Source of the DNA: an uncultured Candidatus Entotheonella sp.
GTDB lineage: Bacteria > Tectomicrobia > Entotheonellia > Entotheonellales > Entotheonellaceae
Direction of reading: 5' to 3'
Length of the DNA stretch: 64,000 nt
Assembly (NCBI GenBank): GCA_958295825.1
Contig: OY282375.1
Span: 977,489-1,041,488 of the forward strand
Both the position numbers and the translations under genes were made by a program. This document shows, in pieces, positions 39,382 through 48,502 of this stretch. The stretch's first letter is position 1, and each line of letters begins with the position of its first letter. Below the pieces are notes generated by a model that had not been told where the DNA came from, searched no databases, and saw only the letters and a list, made by a program, of their open reading frames with translations.

Positions 39382-40887
39382 CTACACACGTTTGGCAATG
39401 TAGCCGTACGCCCTGTTGTCGCGCAGAGCGGTGAGCTTGCCGGCCTGATCGTAGTCCCGTTTGATCTGCGCGAACTTGTCCTCGCTGAACCGGCTGTAGT
39501 CGGCTTGCAGGCTGAGGCCGTAGCAGCGCGCAGAGTTGAGACCCAGGATCTGGTTCTTGATCGCGCCATCGGCGTGACCAAGCGGCGCAAAGCCGTACTT
39601 CTCTTGCATATCTTCCGGTATTTCGAGGCGGCGCAAGGCGTCAATCTGCCACTGCGGCGAGCCGTGAAATACGGAGTCCGTTCCCCACACCACGTTAGAG
39701 GCGCCCAAGCCCTTGATCCAAGTGCCCAGAATCGCCGCCGTGAGGCGTGGATTGACAATTGCGGTTGACGCGAAGGTGGTACCCATCTCCGCATAGACGT
39801 TCGAGGCGCCGTTTTGCGCCGGAACCTCGGCCAGTTCGGAGCACCACTCGATCCTGCCGGTGTTCTCGAAGTCGGCCAAGGCGTCTTCGGGTTTGTCGAA
39901 GAAGGCCCGGAAGCAGCCGTGGTAGATAATGAAGTTGAGCTGCGGCCAGTCTTTCGCCGCCTTCACGAGGTCGCGCGGCGTCTGGTATTCCCACACGCCG
40001 GCCCAACTCTGGGCGTAATCCCTCGGCATGAGTCCCTTGTGGATGCAGAGGTTGTTGATGCCCGACTTCACGGCCTTCTCGTAGAAGGGGTACATCAGCT
40101 TCTCGTCATCGAGCCAGAAGGGATATTTCGTCTTGGGCGTCAGCGGGTCGCCGATGGTGTACAACTTCCAGCTTGCGGGCGGCCGTTCGGCCAGGGCCTG
40201 GTCCACTTCATCCATCCAGCCGGGCTGTCCGGGAGTTACCACCGCGTGGGCCAGCATGCGGGTATGCCCCGCCGTCTGGTTGACCATATTCGCGGCTTCG
40301 GCGATCTGCGCGTTGTTGAGGAACTCCCAGGTGTCATCGTCAAAGGGCGCGCCGCTCAAGACGGATACCTTGGTATCGCTGTTGAGGTATATCTGGCGCA
40401 CGTAGTTCTCGAACTTCATCAGGTACATGCTGATGTTGTTCGGGTCCAGGCCGTTTTTCCACACGTCGGCGCCTTCTTTCAGGAAGCCGAGGAAGCCGTC
40501 CTGAGTGTAGTCGTCGCGTACGAAGTGGGTTTGGACGTCGAAGACAAACTGGTTCTTGAGGGATTCAGCGCGTTCGGTGGCCATGGCGGCGTCGGCGGCC
40601 TCGGCCTCTGAGACATCGAACATGTTGCCGTACACGCTGTTCATGGCCAGGAAGGCGGCGGCCATGCCGGAACTGGTTTTGAGGAACTCGCGGCGGTCCA
40701 GGCCTTGCTTGGCGCCGTATGTATCGGCCAGTTCCTTGATGCGCGCTTCGACTTGCTTTTGCTGCGCGCTTTGCGGTGGCGGATTGAATTCCCCATTTGA
40801 AACGACCTGGGTTGGAATCGGTGAATGGAAGGCATTTTCCGCGCCTTCCACGAGTGAGAATTCTCTGTCACTGAAGTAAGTACCCAT
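39382..40887 (-). CDS. Tat-type amidohydrolase family protein (copy B)
   Basis: 501 aa, the same length as copy A, from the ATG of MGTYFSDREFSLVEGAENAF at 40887 behind GAGGAGG; the frame extends 23 codons further without support. It has the same deep Tat motif (DRREFLKTSSGMAAAFLAMNS) and metal-site segments (FDVQTHFVRDD, CIHKGL, YHGCFRAFFDKPED, VVWGTDSVFHGSPQWQ). The 134-bp gap to copy A and near-equal sequences show tandem duplication. Differences concentrate around residues 115-150 (EGADVWKNGLDPNNIS versus QTATDFKTGMDPNNID). Confidence 0.85.
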   Translation of the reverse strand: MGTYFSDREFSLVEGAENAFHSPIPTQVVSNGEFNPPPQSAQQKQVEARIKELADTYGAKQGLDRREFLKTSSGMAAAFLAMNSVYGNMFDVSEAEAADAAMATERAESLKNQFVFDVQTHFVRDDYTQDGFLGFLKEGADVWKNGLDPNNISMYLMKFENYVRQIYLNSDTKVSVLSGAPFDDDTWEFLNNAQIAEAANMVNQTAGHTRMLAHAVVTPGQPGWMDEVDQALAERPPASWKLYTIGDPLTPKTKYPFWLDDEKLMYPFYEKAVKSGINNLCIHKGLMPRDYAQSWAGVWEYQTPRDLVKAAKDWPQLNFIIYHGCFRAFFDKPEDALADFENTGRIEWCSELAEVPAQNGASNVYAEMGTTFASTAIVNPRLTAAILGTWIKGLGASNVVWGTDSVFHGSPQWQIDALRRLEIPEDMQEKYGFAPLGHADGAIKNQILGLNSARCYGLSLQADYSRFSEDKFAQIKRDYDQAGKLTALRDNRAYGYIAKRV

Positions 40888-41022
40888 GGGATGCCTCCTC
40901 TTCAAGGTACACAAAGGACAGAACTTCTTCCGTTTCCACAGAACACCACCCGGCAACAGCCACCAGGACGCCGTAGCGTCTCACTTTCGTTGCCGGTCTT
41001 AATGAACACCACAATAGCGCGC

Positions 41023-41052
41023 ACTCTAAACTAGTGATTTTATCTATGTCAA
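41023..41052 (-). promoter_or_regulatory. Possible sigma-70 promoter of the amidohydrolase pair; rest of 40888-41262 gap empty
   Basis: On the minus strand TTGACA (41052-41047) is followed after 18 bases by TAGAGT (41028-41023), a perfect -35 and a 4/6 match at -10. It lies about 135 bp before the copy B start. The remaining 375-bp gap between the divergent amidohydrolase and efflux genes is AT-rich, with nothing else recognisable. Confidence 0.45.
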
Positions 41053-41262
41053 TAGAGTTTTTATCCTGAAAAAAGGATTTCGACTGCTGCTCGATACTCA
41101 CTCAAGGCAGGCTGCCGGGGGGCGGCATGGTGGTTTGACACCGTCGAACGGCTATCAGTATAGTATGCCATCCTTTGAGACGAACGGGTGAGAGTCGCCA
41201 GTGGCTTCGACAGCAAATGGTGCGCTTAAGGCTGCTATGGAGATAAGGCTAAGATAAAGCTC

Positions 41263-42633
41263 ATGAAGAACAAAATTAGTTGTAATCCTTCCATGATGAC
41301 CTCTCCTGCTATAAGTGGACAAGGAGGCGGCCGACGCCGTTACGGTGCTTTGGCCTGCTGGCTTTTCCGCACCGGTCGCCCGACGACGGGGGCGGTTGTC
41401 TTGTGGGTTTGTTTGCTCGCCTTATTTGCCATGGGCACAGCGGGCGCCCAGGACGCGCCGCCGGGCCCGCCGCCGGCGCCGGTGACTACGGCCGTGGCCG
41501 AGGGTGGGGCGTTCAGCAAGCCGGTGCACGTGACGGGCACGGTCGAGGCGCTGGCCAGCACGGTGCTTTCGAGTGAAGTCGATGGTTATCTTGCCGAACT
41601 GCTGGTTGATGAGGGCGACACCGTGACCGAGGGGCAGGTGTTGGCCCAGATTCGCGCTTTGCCGTACCGCTATGCTCTGGAGCAAGCCGCAGCACTGGCG
41701 CGGGCGGATCAGGAGCGCCTGCGGGAGTTGCGCCAGGGAACTCGTCAGGAAGACATCGCAATGGCCAAGGCGAATCTCGCCAAAGCCGAGGTGGTGGCGG
41801 AAAAGGCGAACAAGAACTATGCTCGCAGCCAGTCGTTGCTGGAGAAGAAGATCATCAGCGACGAAGAACTTGACGAGGCGCATGAACGCTGGGAGGAAGC
41901 CCAAGCCATCTTGGAGGTTGAGAAGGCGACCCATGAACGCGCCTTAGCCGGGGCGCGCGAAGAGGAGATAGGGGCTGCTGAGGCCCGCGCCGCCGCCAGT
42001 GAGGCGCAGGCTGCCGTGGCCAAGGATCGGCTCGATCGCGCCACGATTCGCGCGCCGTTCAATGGCGTGATCACCGCTAAGCATACGGAAGTCGGATCGT
42101 GGGTTTCGGTCGGTGACGGCGTTTTCGATCTCGATACCACCAGCCAGGTGCGGGTGCGGGTGGACATCCCGGAGACGTATTACGGCCGGATTGTCATCGG
42201 CAGTGACATGTCGATCACCTTTGACAGCGTTCCCAATCAGACCTTTGTCGGTAAGGTGACGAAGAAAATTCCGCGCGCCAGCGGCAGGAGCCGGGCCTTC
42301 CCCATTTTGGTGAATCTGGATAACAGCGAGGGGTACTTGGCGTCCGGCATGCTAGCCCGTGTGATGCTGGAGACCCCGAACTCGGGTGAGAGCAGCGTCA
42401 TCGTGCCGCGCGACGCCTTGGTGCCGCGCGGGCCGAATCACATTCTGGTGCGCGTGCAGGATAAGGACGGGCAGCCGATTGCGGAGATTTTGCCGGTGAA
42501 GCCGGGGCGCTATTTCGGCGAGGCGGTGGAAGTATTTGGCGATCTACGGGCCGGCGACCGTGTCGTGATACGCGGCAATGAGCGGATACGTCCGGGACAG
42601 CCCCTCGTGCTGGATCGGTTTCTGACCAACTAG
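41263..42633 (+). CDS. RND efflux periplasmic adaptor (membrane fusion protein)
   Basis: 456 aa. A hydrophobic segment (VVLWVCLLALFAMGTAGAQ) near residues 45-65 anchors or exports it. The barrel-sandwich hybrid begins VTGTVEALASTVLSSEVDGYLAELLVDEGDTVTEGQVLAQI. A long alpha-hairpin coiled coil (about 150-260) follows, then the second lipoyl half DRATIRAPFNGVITAKHTEVGSWVSVGDGVF and the beta-barrel. It would bridge the RND pump to an outer-membrane channel. The pump gene follows 40 bp later. No TolC-type gene is adjacent. Confidence 0.93.
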   Translation: MKNKISCNPSMMTSPAISGQGGGRRRYGALACWLFRTGRPTTGAVVLWVCLLALFAMGTAGAQDAPPGPPPAPVTTAVAEGGAFSKPVHVTGTVEALASTVLSSEVDGYLAELLVDEGDTVTEGQVLAQIRALPYRYALEQAAALARADQERLRELRQGTRQEDIAMAKANLAKAEVVAEKANKNYARSQSLLEKKIISDEELDEAHERWEEAQAILEVEKATHERALAGAREEEIGAAEARAAASEAQAAVAKDRLDRATIRAPFNGVITAKHTEVGSWVSVGDGVFDLDTTSQVRVRVDIPETYYGRIVIGSDMSITFDSVPNQTFVGKVTKKIPRASGRSRAFPILVNLDNSEGYLASGMLARVMLETPNSGESSVIVPRDALVPRGPNHILVRVQDKDGQPIAEILPVKPGRYFGEAVEVFGDLRAGDRVVIRGNERIRPGQPLVLDRFLTN

Positions 42634-42673
42634 GGGTGCATACGGCGGCTGAACGCCGGGGAGTCGTTAAGCG

Positions 42674-45600
42674 ATGATTCGATATTTCATTCGGAATGGT
42701 ATTGCCGTCTCCGTGCTAAGCATGGCGTTGTTGCTGTTCGGCGTGCTGGCTCTGTTCAGCCTGCCTATCCAGCTCACCCCCGACGTTTCGGCGCCGGTCC
42801 TCAGCGTTGTGACTTACTATCCCGGCGCGACCCCGGAAGACATCGAGCAGGACATCCTGATCGATCAGGAACAGTACCTGAAGAGCCTGCCCGGGCTGGA
42901 GAAGATGATCAGCACGGCCTCGATGGGACAGGCGGAGGTCGAGTTGGAATTCGGGCTGGAGACGAATCAGCAGGAGAACATCGTCCGCATCAACAATGCC
43001 CTTGCGCAGGTCCCCGGCTACCCGGAGAACGTGGATGAGCCGACGATTCAGACCTCGCGCGCGTCCGAGCAGCCGGTGGCCTGGATCAGCGTGCGTACGC
43101 ACCCGGATCACCCGGAGCCGCTCGACGTGCAGGAGATGTTCGACTACGTGGAGGATCACGTTAAGCCGTATTTCGAGCGGCTGACGGGCATCTCCAGCGT
43201 GCGCGGCGTTTATGGCGGCACCGAGCGCCAGATGCAGGTGATGATCGATCCCACCAAGCTGGCGGACCGCGGCATTGCCGTCGCCAAAGTGCGGGAGGCG
43301 ATTCGCTCGCGCAATCGCGACGTGTCCGGCGGCGACCTGGACGAGGGCAAACGACGCTTCAACGTTCGCACGGTCGGCCGTTATGAATCCTCCGCCGATA
43401 TTGAAAACACCATTATCGACATGCAAGACGGCACGCCCGTCTACCTGCGTGATGTCGGCTACGCCCGCCTGGGACACGCCGAGAAGCGCACCCTGATCCG
43501 CCAGAATACCGAACCTGCCCTGGCGTTTGGCCCGCAGCGCAAGCGGGGGACGAACCTGCTGGTTGTTATGGAGCAGGTACAGGAGGCCATTCGTGAACTG
43601 AATGACGGTCTGTTGCGCGAGAAGGGCATCTATCTGACGCAGGTGACGGACAGCACCAGCTACGTCCGCGACGCGGTGGACATGGTGCGGTTCAATCTGC
43701 TTTTTGGCGGTATGCTGGCCCTTGGCATCCTGCTGATCTTCCTGCGGCACGGTCGTTCCACCCTGATCGTCGGCTTGGCCATTCCGCTGTGCGTCATCGG
43801 TTCCTTCTTCGTGATTAGCGTGTCCGGACGTTCCATCAACGTCATCTCACTGGCCGGTCTCGCCTTCTCCATCGGTGCCGTGCTCGACGCCTCGATCGTC
43901 GTTCTGGAAAATATCTACCGGCACCGCACCATGGGCAAGTCGTCCTTTGACGCGGCCTACGACGGCACCAGTGAGGTGTGGACGGCTATTCTGTCCTCGG
44001 CGCTGACGAACGTCGTGGTCTTCACGCCCATCATCACCCTGGCGGATGAGGCGGGGCAGATTTTCCGTGACCTCGCCATTGCCATCGTGGCGGCCAACAT
44101 TCTGGCTCTGATTGTTTCCATCCTCATCATCCCGCCCCTCGCCGCCCGGCTGCTCACGCGTGTGCCGACGATGGACAGACAGGGATTCATGGGGCAGCTT
44201 CAGCGCCTGTTCGGGCTGGCGCCGCTGGCGGCGAGAATCCACGGCGGCATCTTGCGTTCCGCGCTCACCTGGCTGATGGGCGGCGTCATCCGGCGCATCT
44301 TCGTCACGGCGACGGTCCTGGCCCTTGCGGTGGCGTGCATCGTGGTTTTCATGCCCAAGACGGAATACCTGCCGGAAGGCAATCGGCAGACCATTATCGG
44401 CGTCCTGATCCCGCCGCAGGGTTACGGCATGCCCGAAATCACGGCGATCGGGCAGGAGTTGGAGAAGCGGGTGAAGCCGATGCTGGATGCCTCCGTAGCC
44501 GATTTCGAGGAAGGTCGAATCGAGGCGCCGCCGCTGAAATACTTCTTCTTCGCGGCATTCCGCAATCGCATGTTCCTGTTCACCCGCCCGAAGAGCCGGG
44601 CCCACCTGTCCGCCGTACCGCCCGCTCTGCAGCGCCTCATGAGCGACGTGCCGGGCACGATTGCCTTCGCCCTGAAAATGTCCATCTTCAGCCGTGACAT
44701 CATGGGCTCGCGGGCGATCAACGTCGATATCATCGGGCCCGACGTGAAAGTCCTGACGAATATTGCGCAGGCGTCCTTCTTCAAGGTCCTGGGGACACTG
44801 CCGGGGGCACGGCCCGAACCCAAGCCGGGAATCGAAATCGGCCAGCCGCAGGTCATCATACGGCCCGACTGGGAGCGTGCCGCGCAGCTTGGTATCGACG
44901 TGCAGGACATCGGTTACAGCACCTGGGTGCTGGGCGATGGCGCCTACGTGGACGACTATTACCACGAAGGCGATAAGATGGACCTGTACCTATATTCCAC
45001 CATGGGAGCCTACGACACCCTGGGGAATTTTGAGACCATCCGCATTGCCACCCGCTCAGGCGACACGGTGCCCCTGTCCGATGTTGCCAGTATCAATTTC
45101 ACCTACGGCCTGGAACGCATTCGCCGCGTGGACAACCAGCGCGCGGTGACCCTGCGGATCACCCCGCCGGGCAATATCTCGCTGGAAGAGGCGATTCAAA
45201 TCGTGCAGACTAACATCATCGGCGCCATGCAATCGGAGGGTCTGGTGCCGCCGGGCTACACCATGCGGATCAGCGGCACCAGCGACAAGCTGGCGGCCAT
45301 CCGTGCCAAGCTCAGCACCGACTTCCTGCTGGCGCTGATGCTGACGTACCTCACGATGGTTCTGGTGTTCCGCCACTGGGGTTATCCGCTCACCGTGATG
45401 CTGTCGGTTCCCATCGGTTTGACGGGCGGCGTGCTGGGGCTCTGGGCGCTCAACAGCTATCTGGGCATCGTCAGCCCGGGCACGATCCAGTCTCTCGACG
45501 TCCTGACCATGCTCGGCTTCGTCATTCTGCTGGGCAGCGTCATCAACAACCCCATTCTGATCGTGCAGCAGGCGATCAACTTTATGCGGCAGGGTCTGGA

Positions 45601-45898
45601 TCCCCATCAGGCGATTGTGGAATCGACGCTGACCCGCATCCGACCGATCATGATGACGACGGGAACCACCATTTTCGGCCTCATGCCGCTGGTGCTGAAT
45701 CCCGGCGCCGGCAGCGAGCTGTACCGCGGTCTCGGCATGGTCATGTTCGGCGGCCTCATCCTGGGTACCGTCACGACCATCGTTTTCATCCCGTCGGTCA
45801 TGTCGCTTTTGTTTGATGCTGTCAGTCTGCTGCGGCGCCAGAGCAGTCTTGCTGCCGCTGCCGCGACGCCGCTCGCCAGCGAAGCCGGTAGCGACTAA
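42674..45898 (+). CDS. RND family efflux transporter permease
   Basis: 1074 aa, normal length for an AcrB/MexB-fold pump. It begins MIRYFIRNGIAVSVLSMALLLFGVLALFSLPIQLTPDVSAPVLSVVTYYPGATPEDIE, the canonical TM1 and porter start. TM4 carries the proton-relay region GAVLDASIVVLENIYRHR. The repeat half has LTYLTMVLVFRHWGYPLTVMLSVPIGLTGGVLG and LLGSVINNPILIVQQAINFMRQG, then RIRPIMMTTGTTIFGLMPLVLNPGAGSELYRGLGMVMFGGL. TM12 end motifs are intact. The absence of the classic Asp-Asp pair in TM4 and the INNP in TM11 resemble divergent, non-HAE1 RND groups. Substrate unknown. Confidence 0.93.
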   Translation: MIRYFIRNGIAVSVLSMALLLFGVLALFSLPIQLTPDVSAPVLSVVTYYPGATPEDIEQDILIDQEQYLKSLPGLEKMISTASMGQAEVELEFGLETNQQENIVRINNALAQVPGYPENVDEPTIQTSRASEQPVAWISVRTHPDHPEPLDVQEMFDYVEDHVKPYFERLTGISSVRGVYGGTERQMQVMIDPTKLADRGIAVAKVREAIRSRNRDVSGGDLDEGKRRFNVRTVGRYESSADIENTIIDMQDGTPVYLRDVGYARLGHAEKRTLIRQNTEPALAFGPQRKRGTNLLVVMEQVQEAIRELNDGLLREKGIYLTQVTDSTSYVRDAVDMVRFNLLFGGMLALGILLIFLRHGRSTLIVGLAIPLCVIGSFFVISVSGRSINVISLAGLAFSIGAVLDASIVVLENIYRHRTMGKSSFDAAYDGTSEVWTAILSSALTNVVVFTPIITLADEAGQIFRDLAIAIVAANILALIVSILIIPPLAARLLTRVPTMDRQGFMGQLQRLFGLAPLAARIHGGILRSALTWLMGGVIRRIFVTATVLALAVACIVVFMPKTEYLPEGNRQTIIGVLIPPQGYGMPEITAIGQELEKRVKPMLDASVADFEEGRIEAPPLKYFFFAAFRNRMFLFTRPKSRAHLSAVPPALQRLMSDVPGTIAFALKMSIFSRDIMGSRAINVDIIGPDVKVLTNIAQASFFKVLGTLPGARPEPKPGIEIGQPQVIIRPDWERAAQLGIDVQDIGYSTWVLGDGAYVDDYYHEGDKMDLYLYSTMGAYDTLGNFETIRIATRSGDTVPLSDVASINFTYGLERIRRVDNQRAVTLRITPPGNISLEEAIQIVQTNIIGAMQSEGLVPPGYTMRISGTSDKLAAIRAKLSTDFLLALMLTYLTMVLVFRHWGYPLTVMLSVPIGLTGGVLGLWALNSYLGIVSPGTIQSLDVLTMLGFVILLGSVINNPILIVQQAINFMRQGLDPHQAIVESTLTRIRPIMMTTGTTIFGLMPLVLNPGAGSELYRGLGMVMFGGLILGTVTTIVFIPSVMSLLFDAVSLLRRQSSLAAAAATPLASEAGSD

Positions 45899-45907
45899 GA
45901 GGCAAAA

Positions 45908-45941
45908 GACGCCCCGTCGTTTTGGCCCGTTCCGGGGCGTC
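45908..45941 (+). terminator. Hairpin after the RND permease gene
   Basis: GACGCCCC (45908-45915) pairs perfectly with GGGGCGTC (45934-45941) around an 18-base loop, ten bases after the permease stop. No strict T-run follows, so it is a probable but weak terminator. Confidence 0.6.
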
Positions 45942-45991
45942 CGCTTTCCGGTTCGCGTTTTCGCTCACGACAAATGGAGGGGGAGTCGGAT

Positions 45992-46933
45992 ATGATACTC
46001 GGTAGTGGTGACTTACGCTTCGAACCGGTGGTCGATTGGGAAAAGCTGCCGGCGGGTTGGTCATTTGTCGACGTCGCCGGCGTGGCGGTCGATTCCCACG
46101 ATAACGTATACGTCCTAAACCGCAGCGAGCACCCCGTCATCGTCTTTGACCGCGACGGCAATTTCCTGCGCTCCTGGGGCGAGAGCGCTTTCAGTGACCG
46201 CACGCACGGCATTTACGTCGGGCCCGACGACAGTGTTTATTGCGTGGACGACGGCCTGCACACGGTTCGCAAGTTCACGACCGAAGGCAAGCTGCTCCTC
46301 ACCCTCGGAACGGAAAGCCAGCCGGCCCCCAAATGGGCCGGCAACCCCTTCAACCGCCCGACGCACGTGGCGGTCTCGCCGATTACCGGCAACCTTTACG
46401 TCTCCGACGGTTACGGCAATTCCCGTGTGCATATCTTCACGCCCGACGGGCGGCCCGTGCATTCCTGGGGCGAGCCCGGCATTGATCCCGGACAGTTCAT
46501 CCGCCCGCACAACGTGGCCATCGACAAGGATGATCAGGTGTACGTTGCCGACCGGGAAAACCACCGCATTCAGGTCTTCGACGCCAAGGGCAATTACCTC
46601 GCCATGTGGAACAACATCCACCGTCCCGACGGCATCTGCCTCGACAACGAAGGTCATCTGTATATCGGTGAGTTGAACGGTATGCCCGGCGTCGATGACG
46701 CGCCCGGCTTGGGACACCGGGTGAGCATCTACAACCTGAAGGGCGAGTTGCAGACACGTTTTGGCGACCCCGAAGAAGGGGAGGGGCCGGGCCAGTTCAT
46801 CGCCCCGCACGGGGTGGGCGTCGACTCATGCGGCGACGTCTACGTCGGCGACGTGGCCTACACCATCCGAGGGCGGCATCTCGAACCGCCGAGGGAATTG
46901 AAGTGTCTGCGGAAGTTCAGCCGGAAACGATAG
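45992..46933 (+). CDS. NHL-repeat beta-propeller protein
   Basis: 313 aa from ATG 45992 behind GGAGGGGGAG; an ATG at 45974 lies inside that ribosome site. At least five NHL blades are readable: VAGVAVDSHDNVYVLNRSEHPVIVFDRDGNFLRSWG, THGIYVGPDDSVYCVDDGLHTVRKFTTEGKLLLTLG, PTHVAVSPITGNLYVSDGYGNSRVHIFTPDGRPVHSWG, PHNVAIDKDDQVYVADRENHRIQVFDAKGNYLAMW, and PHGVGVDSCGDVYVGDVA. It resembles the peptidyl-alpha-hydroxyglycine lyase group often annotated in environmental genomes, but has no signal peptide. Enzymatic role unproven. Confidence 0.85.
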   Translation: MILGSGDLRFEPVVDWEKLPAGWSFVDVAGVAVDSHDNVYVLNRSEHPVIVFDRDGNFLRSWGESAFSDRTHGIYVGPDDSVYCVDDGLHTVRKFTTEGKLLLTLGTESQPAPKWAGNPFNRPTHVAVSPITGNLYVSDGYGNSRVHIFTPDGRPVHSWGEPGIDPGQFIRPHNVAIDKDDQVYVADRENHRIQVFDAKGNYLAMWNNIHRPDGICLDNEGHLYIGELNGMPGVDDAPGLGHRVSIYNLKGELQTRFGDPEEGEGPGQFIAPHGVGVDSCGDVYVGDVAYTIRGRHLEPPRELKCLRKFSRKR

Positions 46934-46965
46934 CCCGGTTGGCATCATGTTGATTGGAGAGAATC

Positions 46966-47514
46966 ATGTCAGGTACGTTGTCAACGGCAACGTTTGGAGC
47001 GGGGTGCTTCTGGTGCACGGAAGCGGTGTTTCTGGATGTTAAGGGTGTGCATCGCGTCGTTTCCGGCTATGCCGGCGGCTACACGAAAAATCCGACCTAT
47101 CAGCAAATCTGTACGGGTACGACCGGCCATGCGGAAGTCATTCAGATCACCTTCGATCCCGCTATCATTTCGTTTGAGGACCTGCTCGAGGTGTTTTGGC
47201 GCACCCACGATCCCACCACGCTGAACCGCCAGGGGGCCGACGCCGGCACGCAGTACCGCTCGGTGATCTTCTACCACGACGACGAGCAGCGGCTGAGCGC
47301 CGAAAAATCCAAGCAGGAAACGGACGCTTCCGGAATGTGGAAAGACCCGATCGTGACCGAGATCACGCCGTTCGACACGTTCTACACCGCCGAGGGCTAC
47401 CATCAGGAGTTCTACCGGCGCAACCCGCACCAGCCGTATTGCTTCGTGATCATCGACCCCAAGATGAAGAAGTTTCGCAAGGACATGCCGGACGTACTCA
47501 AGACCGCGAAGTGA
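46966..47514 (+). CDS. msrA: Peptide methionine (S)-S-oxide reductase
   Basis: 182 aa from ATG 46966 behind GGAGAG. The catalytic motif is ATFGAGCFWCTEAVFLDVKGV, with Cys14 as the nucleophile and Cys (not selenocysteine) encoded by TGC. Further MsrA blocks are VVSGYAGGYTKNPTYQQICTGTTGHAEVIQITFDP, FWRTHDPTTLNRQGADAGTQYRSVIFYHD and FYTAEGYHQEFYRRNP. It repairs oxidised methionine. It follows the NHL gene by 32 bp. Confidence 0.97.
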   Translation: MSGTLSTATFGAGCFWCTEAVFLDVKGVHRVVSGYAGGYTKNPTYQQICTGTTGHAEVIQITFDPAIISFEDLLEVFWRTHDPTTLNRQGADAGTQYRSVIFYHDDEQRLSAEKSKQETDASGMWKDPIVTEITPFDTFYTAEGYHQEFYRRNPHQPYCFVIIDPKMKKFRKDMPDVLKTAK

Positions 47515-47527
47515 CCTCGCCTCTCGT

Positions 47528-48469
47528 TTAGCTCTGCTCGCCGCGCTCCTTTCTCAAGACCTCTTGAAGCACCTCTCGCGGTACGCGCACCTCAACCCCC
47601 GCACGCTCTTCCTGCAACAGCATCGCTGCACGGGAGTCCCGTTGCCCCCAACCCCGGTTCAGCGCTTCGGTGAGTTCCGCCAGCGTCAGGTTGGCGAGAC
47701 GCATGGGCACGTCGAATTCCCTGCCGACCTCCGCTGCCAGCGACACGTCCTTGCGGGCCAGTCGGAGCGCGAAGTCGGCCGGGTCGAAGCGTCCCGGCAG
47801 GTAGTTTTGCGCCAAGCCGTCGAAGGTCGGCCGGCGTCCCAGGGCGCCCTGACGGACCGCCTGCCAAAGCGCCAACGGCTCCACGCCCGCCTTGACGCCC
47901 ATGCTGAAGGTCTCGGCGAGCGCCGTCTGCAGGATGTAGCCGGTGCAGTTGTGCACCAGCTTGGCGACGGAGCCCGTGCCGATGGCGCCGACGTAGAACA
48001 CTTGGTCGCCGATGGCCTCAAGAACGGGCTTGCAGCGCTCGAAGACGGTCTTGTCGCCGCCGACCCAGATGGCCAGTCTGCCGCTGCGGGCGCCCTCCGG
48101 TCCGCCGCTGACCGGGGCGTCCAGCACGTGCGCGCCGCGCGCCGCGAAGGCGTCGTGGATACGGCGGACCAGCGTCGGTGAATTGGTGCTCAGGTCGAAG
48201 TAGACCTTGCCGGGGCTGAAGCCTGGCAAAATGCCGTGCTCGCCGAGGGCGACGGTTTCCACCTCCGGCGGTCCCGGCAGGGAGGTGAACAGGATGTCGC
48301 AGGCCTCAGCCACGTCCTGCGCGCTGTCGGCCCACACGGCGCCGGCTTCCAGGTGCGGCCCGGCGGCATCCCGGTTGACGTCGTTTACGGTGAGATGGTG
48401 ACCGGCTTTGATGACGTTGAGGGCCATGCTGGATCCCATGGTTCCCAAGCCGATGAATCCGAGTTCCAT
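47528..48469 (-). CDS. NAD(P)-dependent oxidoreductase, 3-hydroxyisobutyrate dehydrogenase family
   Basis: 313-aa beta-hydroxyacid dehydrogenase. The Rossmann motif is LGFIGLGTMGSSMALNVIKAGH at the N-terminus. The substrate motif is VLDAPVSGGPEGARSGRLAIWVGG, and the catalytic Lys lies in GTGSVAKLVHNCTGYI. The C-terminal ARKDVSLAAEVGREFDVPMRLANLTLAEL completes the fold. Members oxidise 3-hydroxyisobutyrate, tartronate semialdehyde or related acids. Convergent with msrA and followed in the same direction by an RraA-like gene upstream. Confidence 0.9.
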   Translation of the reverse strand: MELGFIGLGTMGSSMALNVIKAGHHLTVNDVNRDAAGPHLEAGAVWADSAQDVAEACDILFTSLPGPPEVETVALGEHGILPGFSPGKVYFDLSTNSPTLVRRIHDAFAARGAHVLDAPVSGGPEGARSGRLAIWVGGDKTVFERCKPVLEAIGDQVFYVGAIGTGSVAKLVHNCTGYILQTALAETFSMGVKAGVEPLALWQAVRQGALGRRPTFDGLAQNYLPGRFDPADFALRLARKDVSLAAEVGREFDVPMRLANLTLAELTEALNRGWGQRDSRAAMLLQEERAGVEVRVPREVLQEVLRKERGEQS

Positions 48470-48502
48470 GCCGTGCTCCTTTCGCCAAGTTGGCAGTTTT
48501 GC

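Noticed and set aside
46966..47020. MsrA as a selenoprotein
   Set aside because: The catalytic residue is encoded TGC (Cys) in GCFWC and there is no in-frame TGA.
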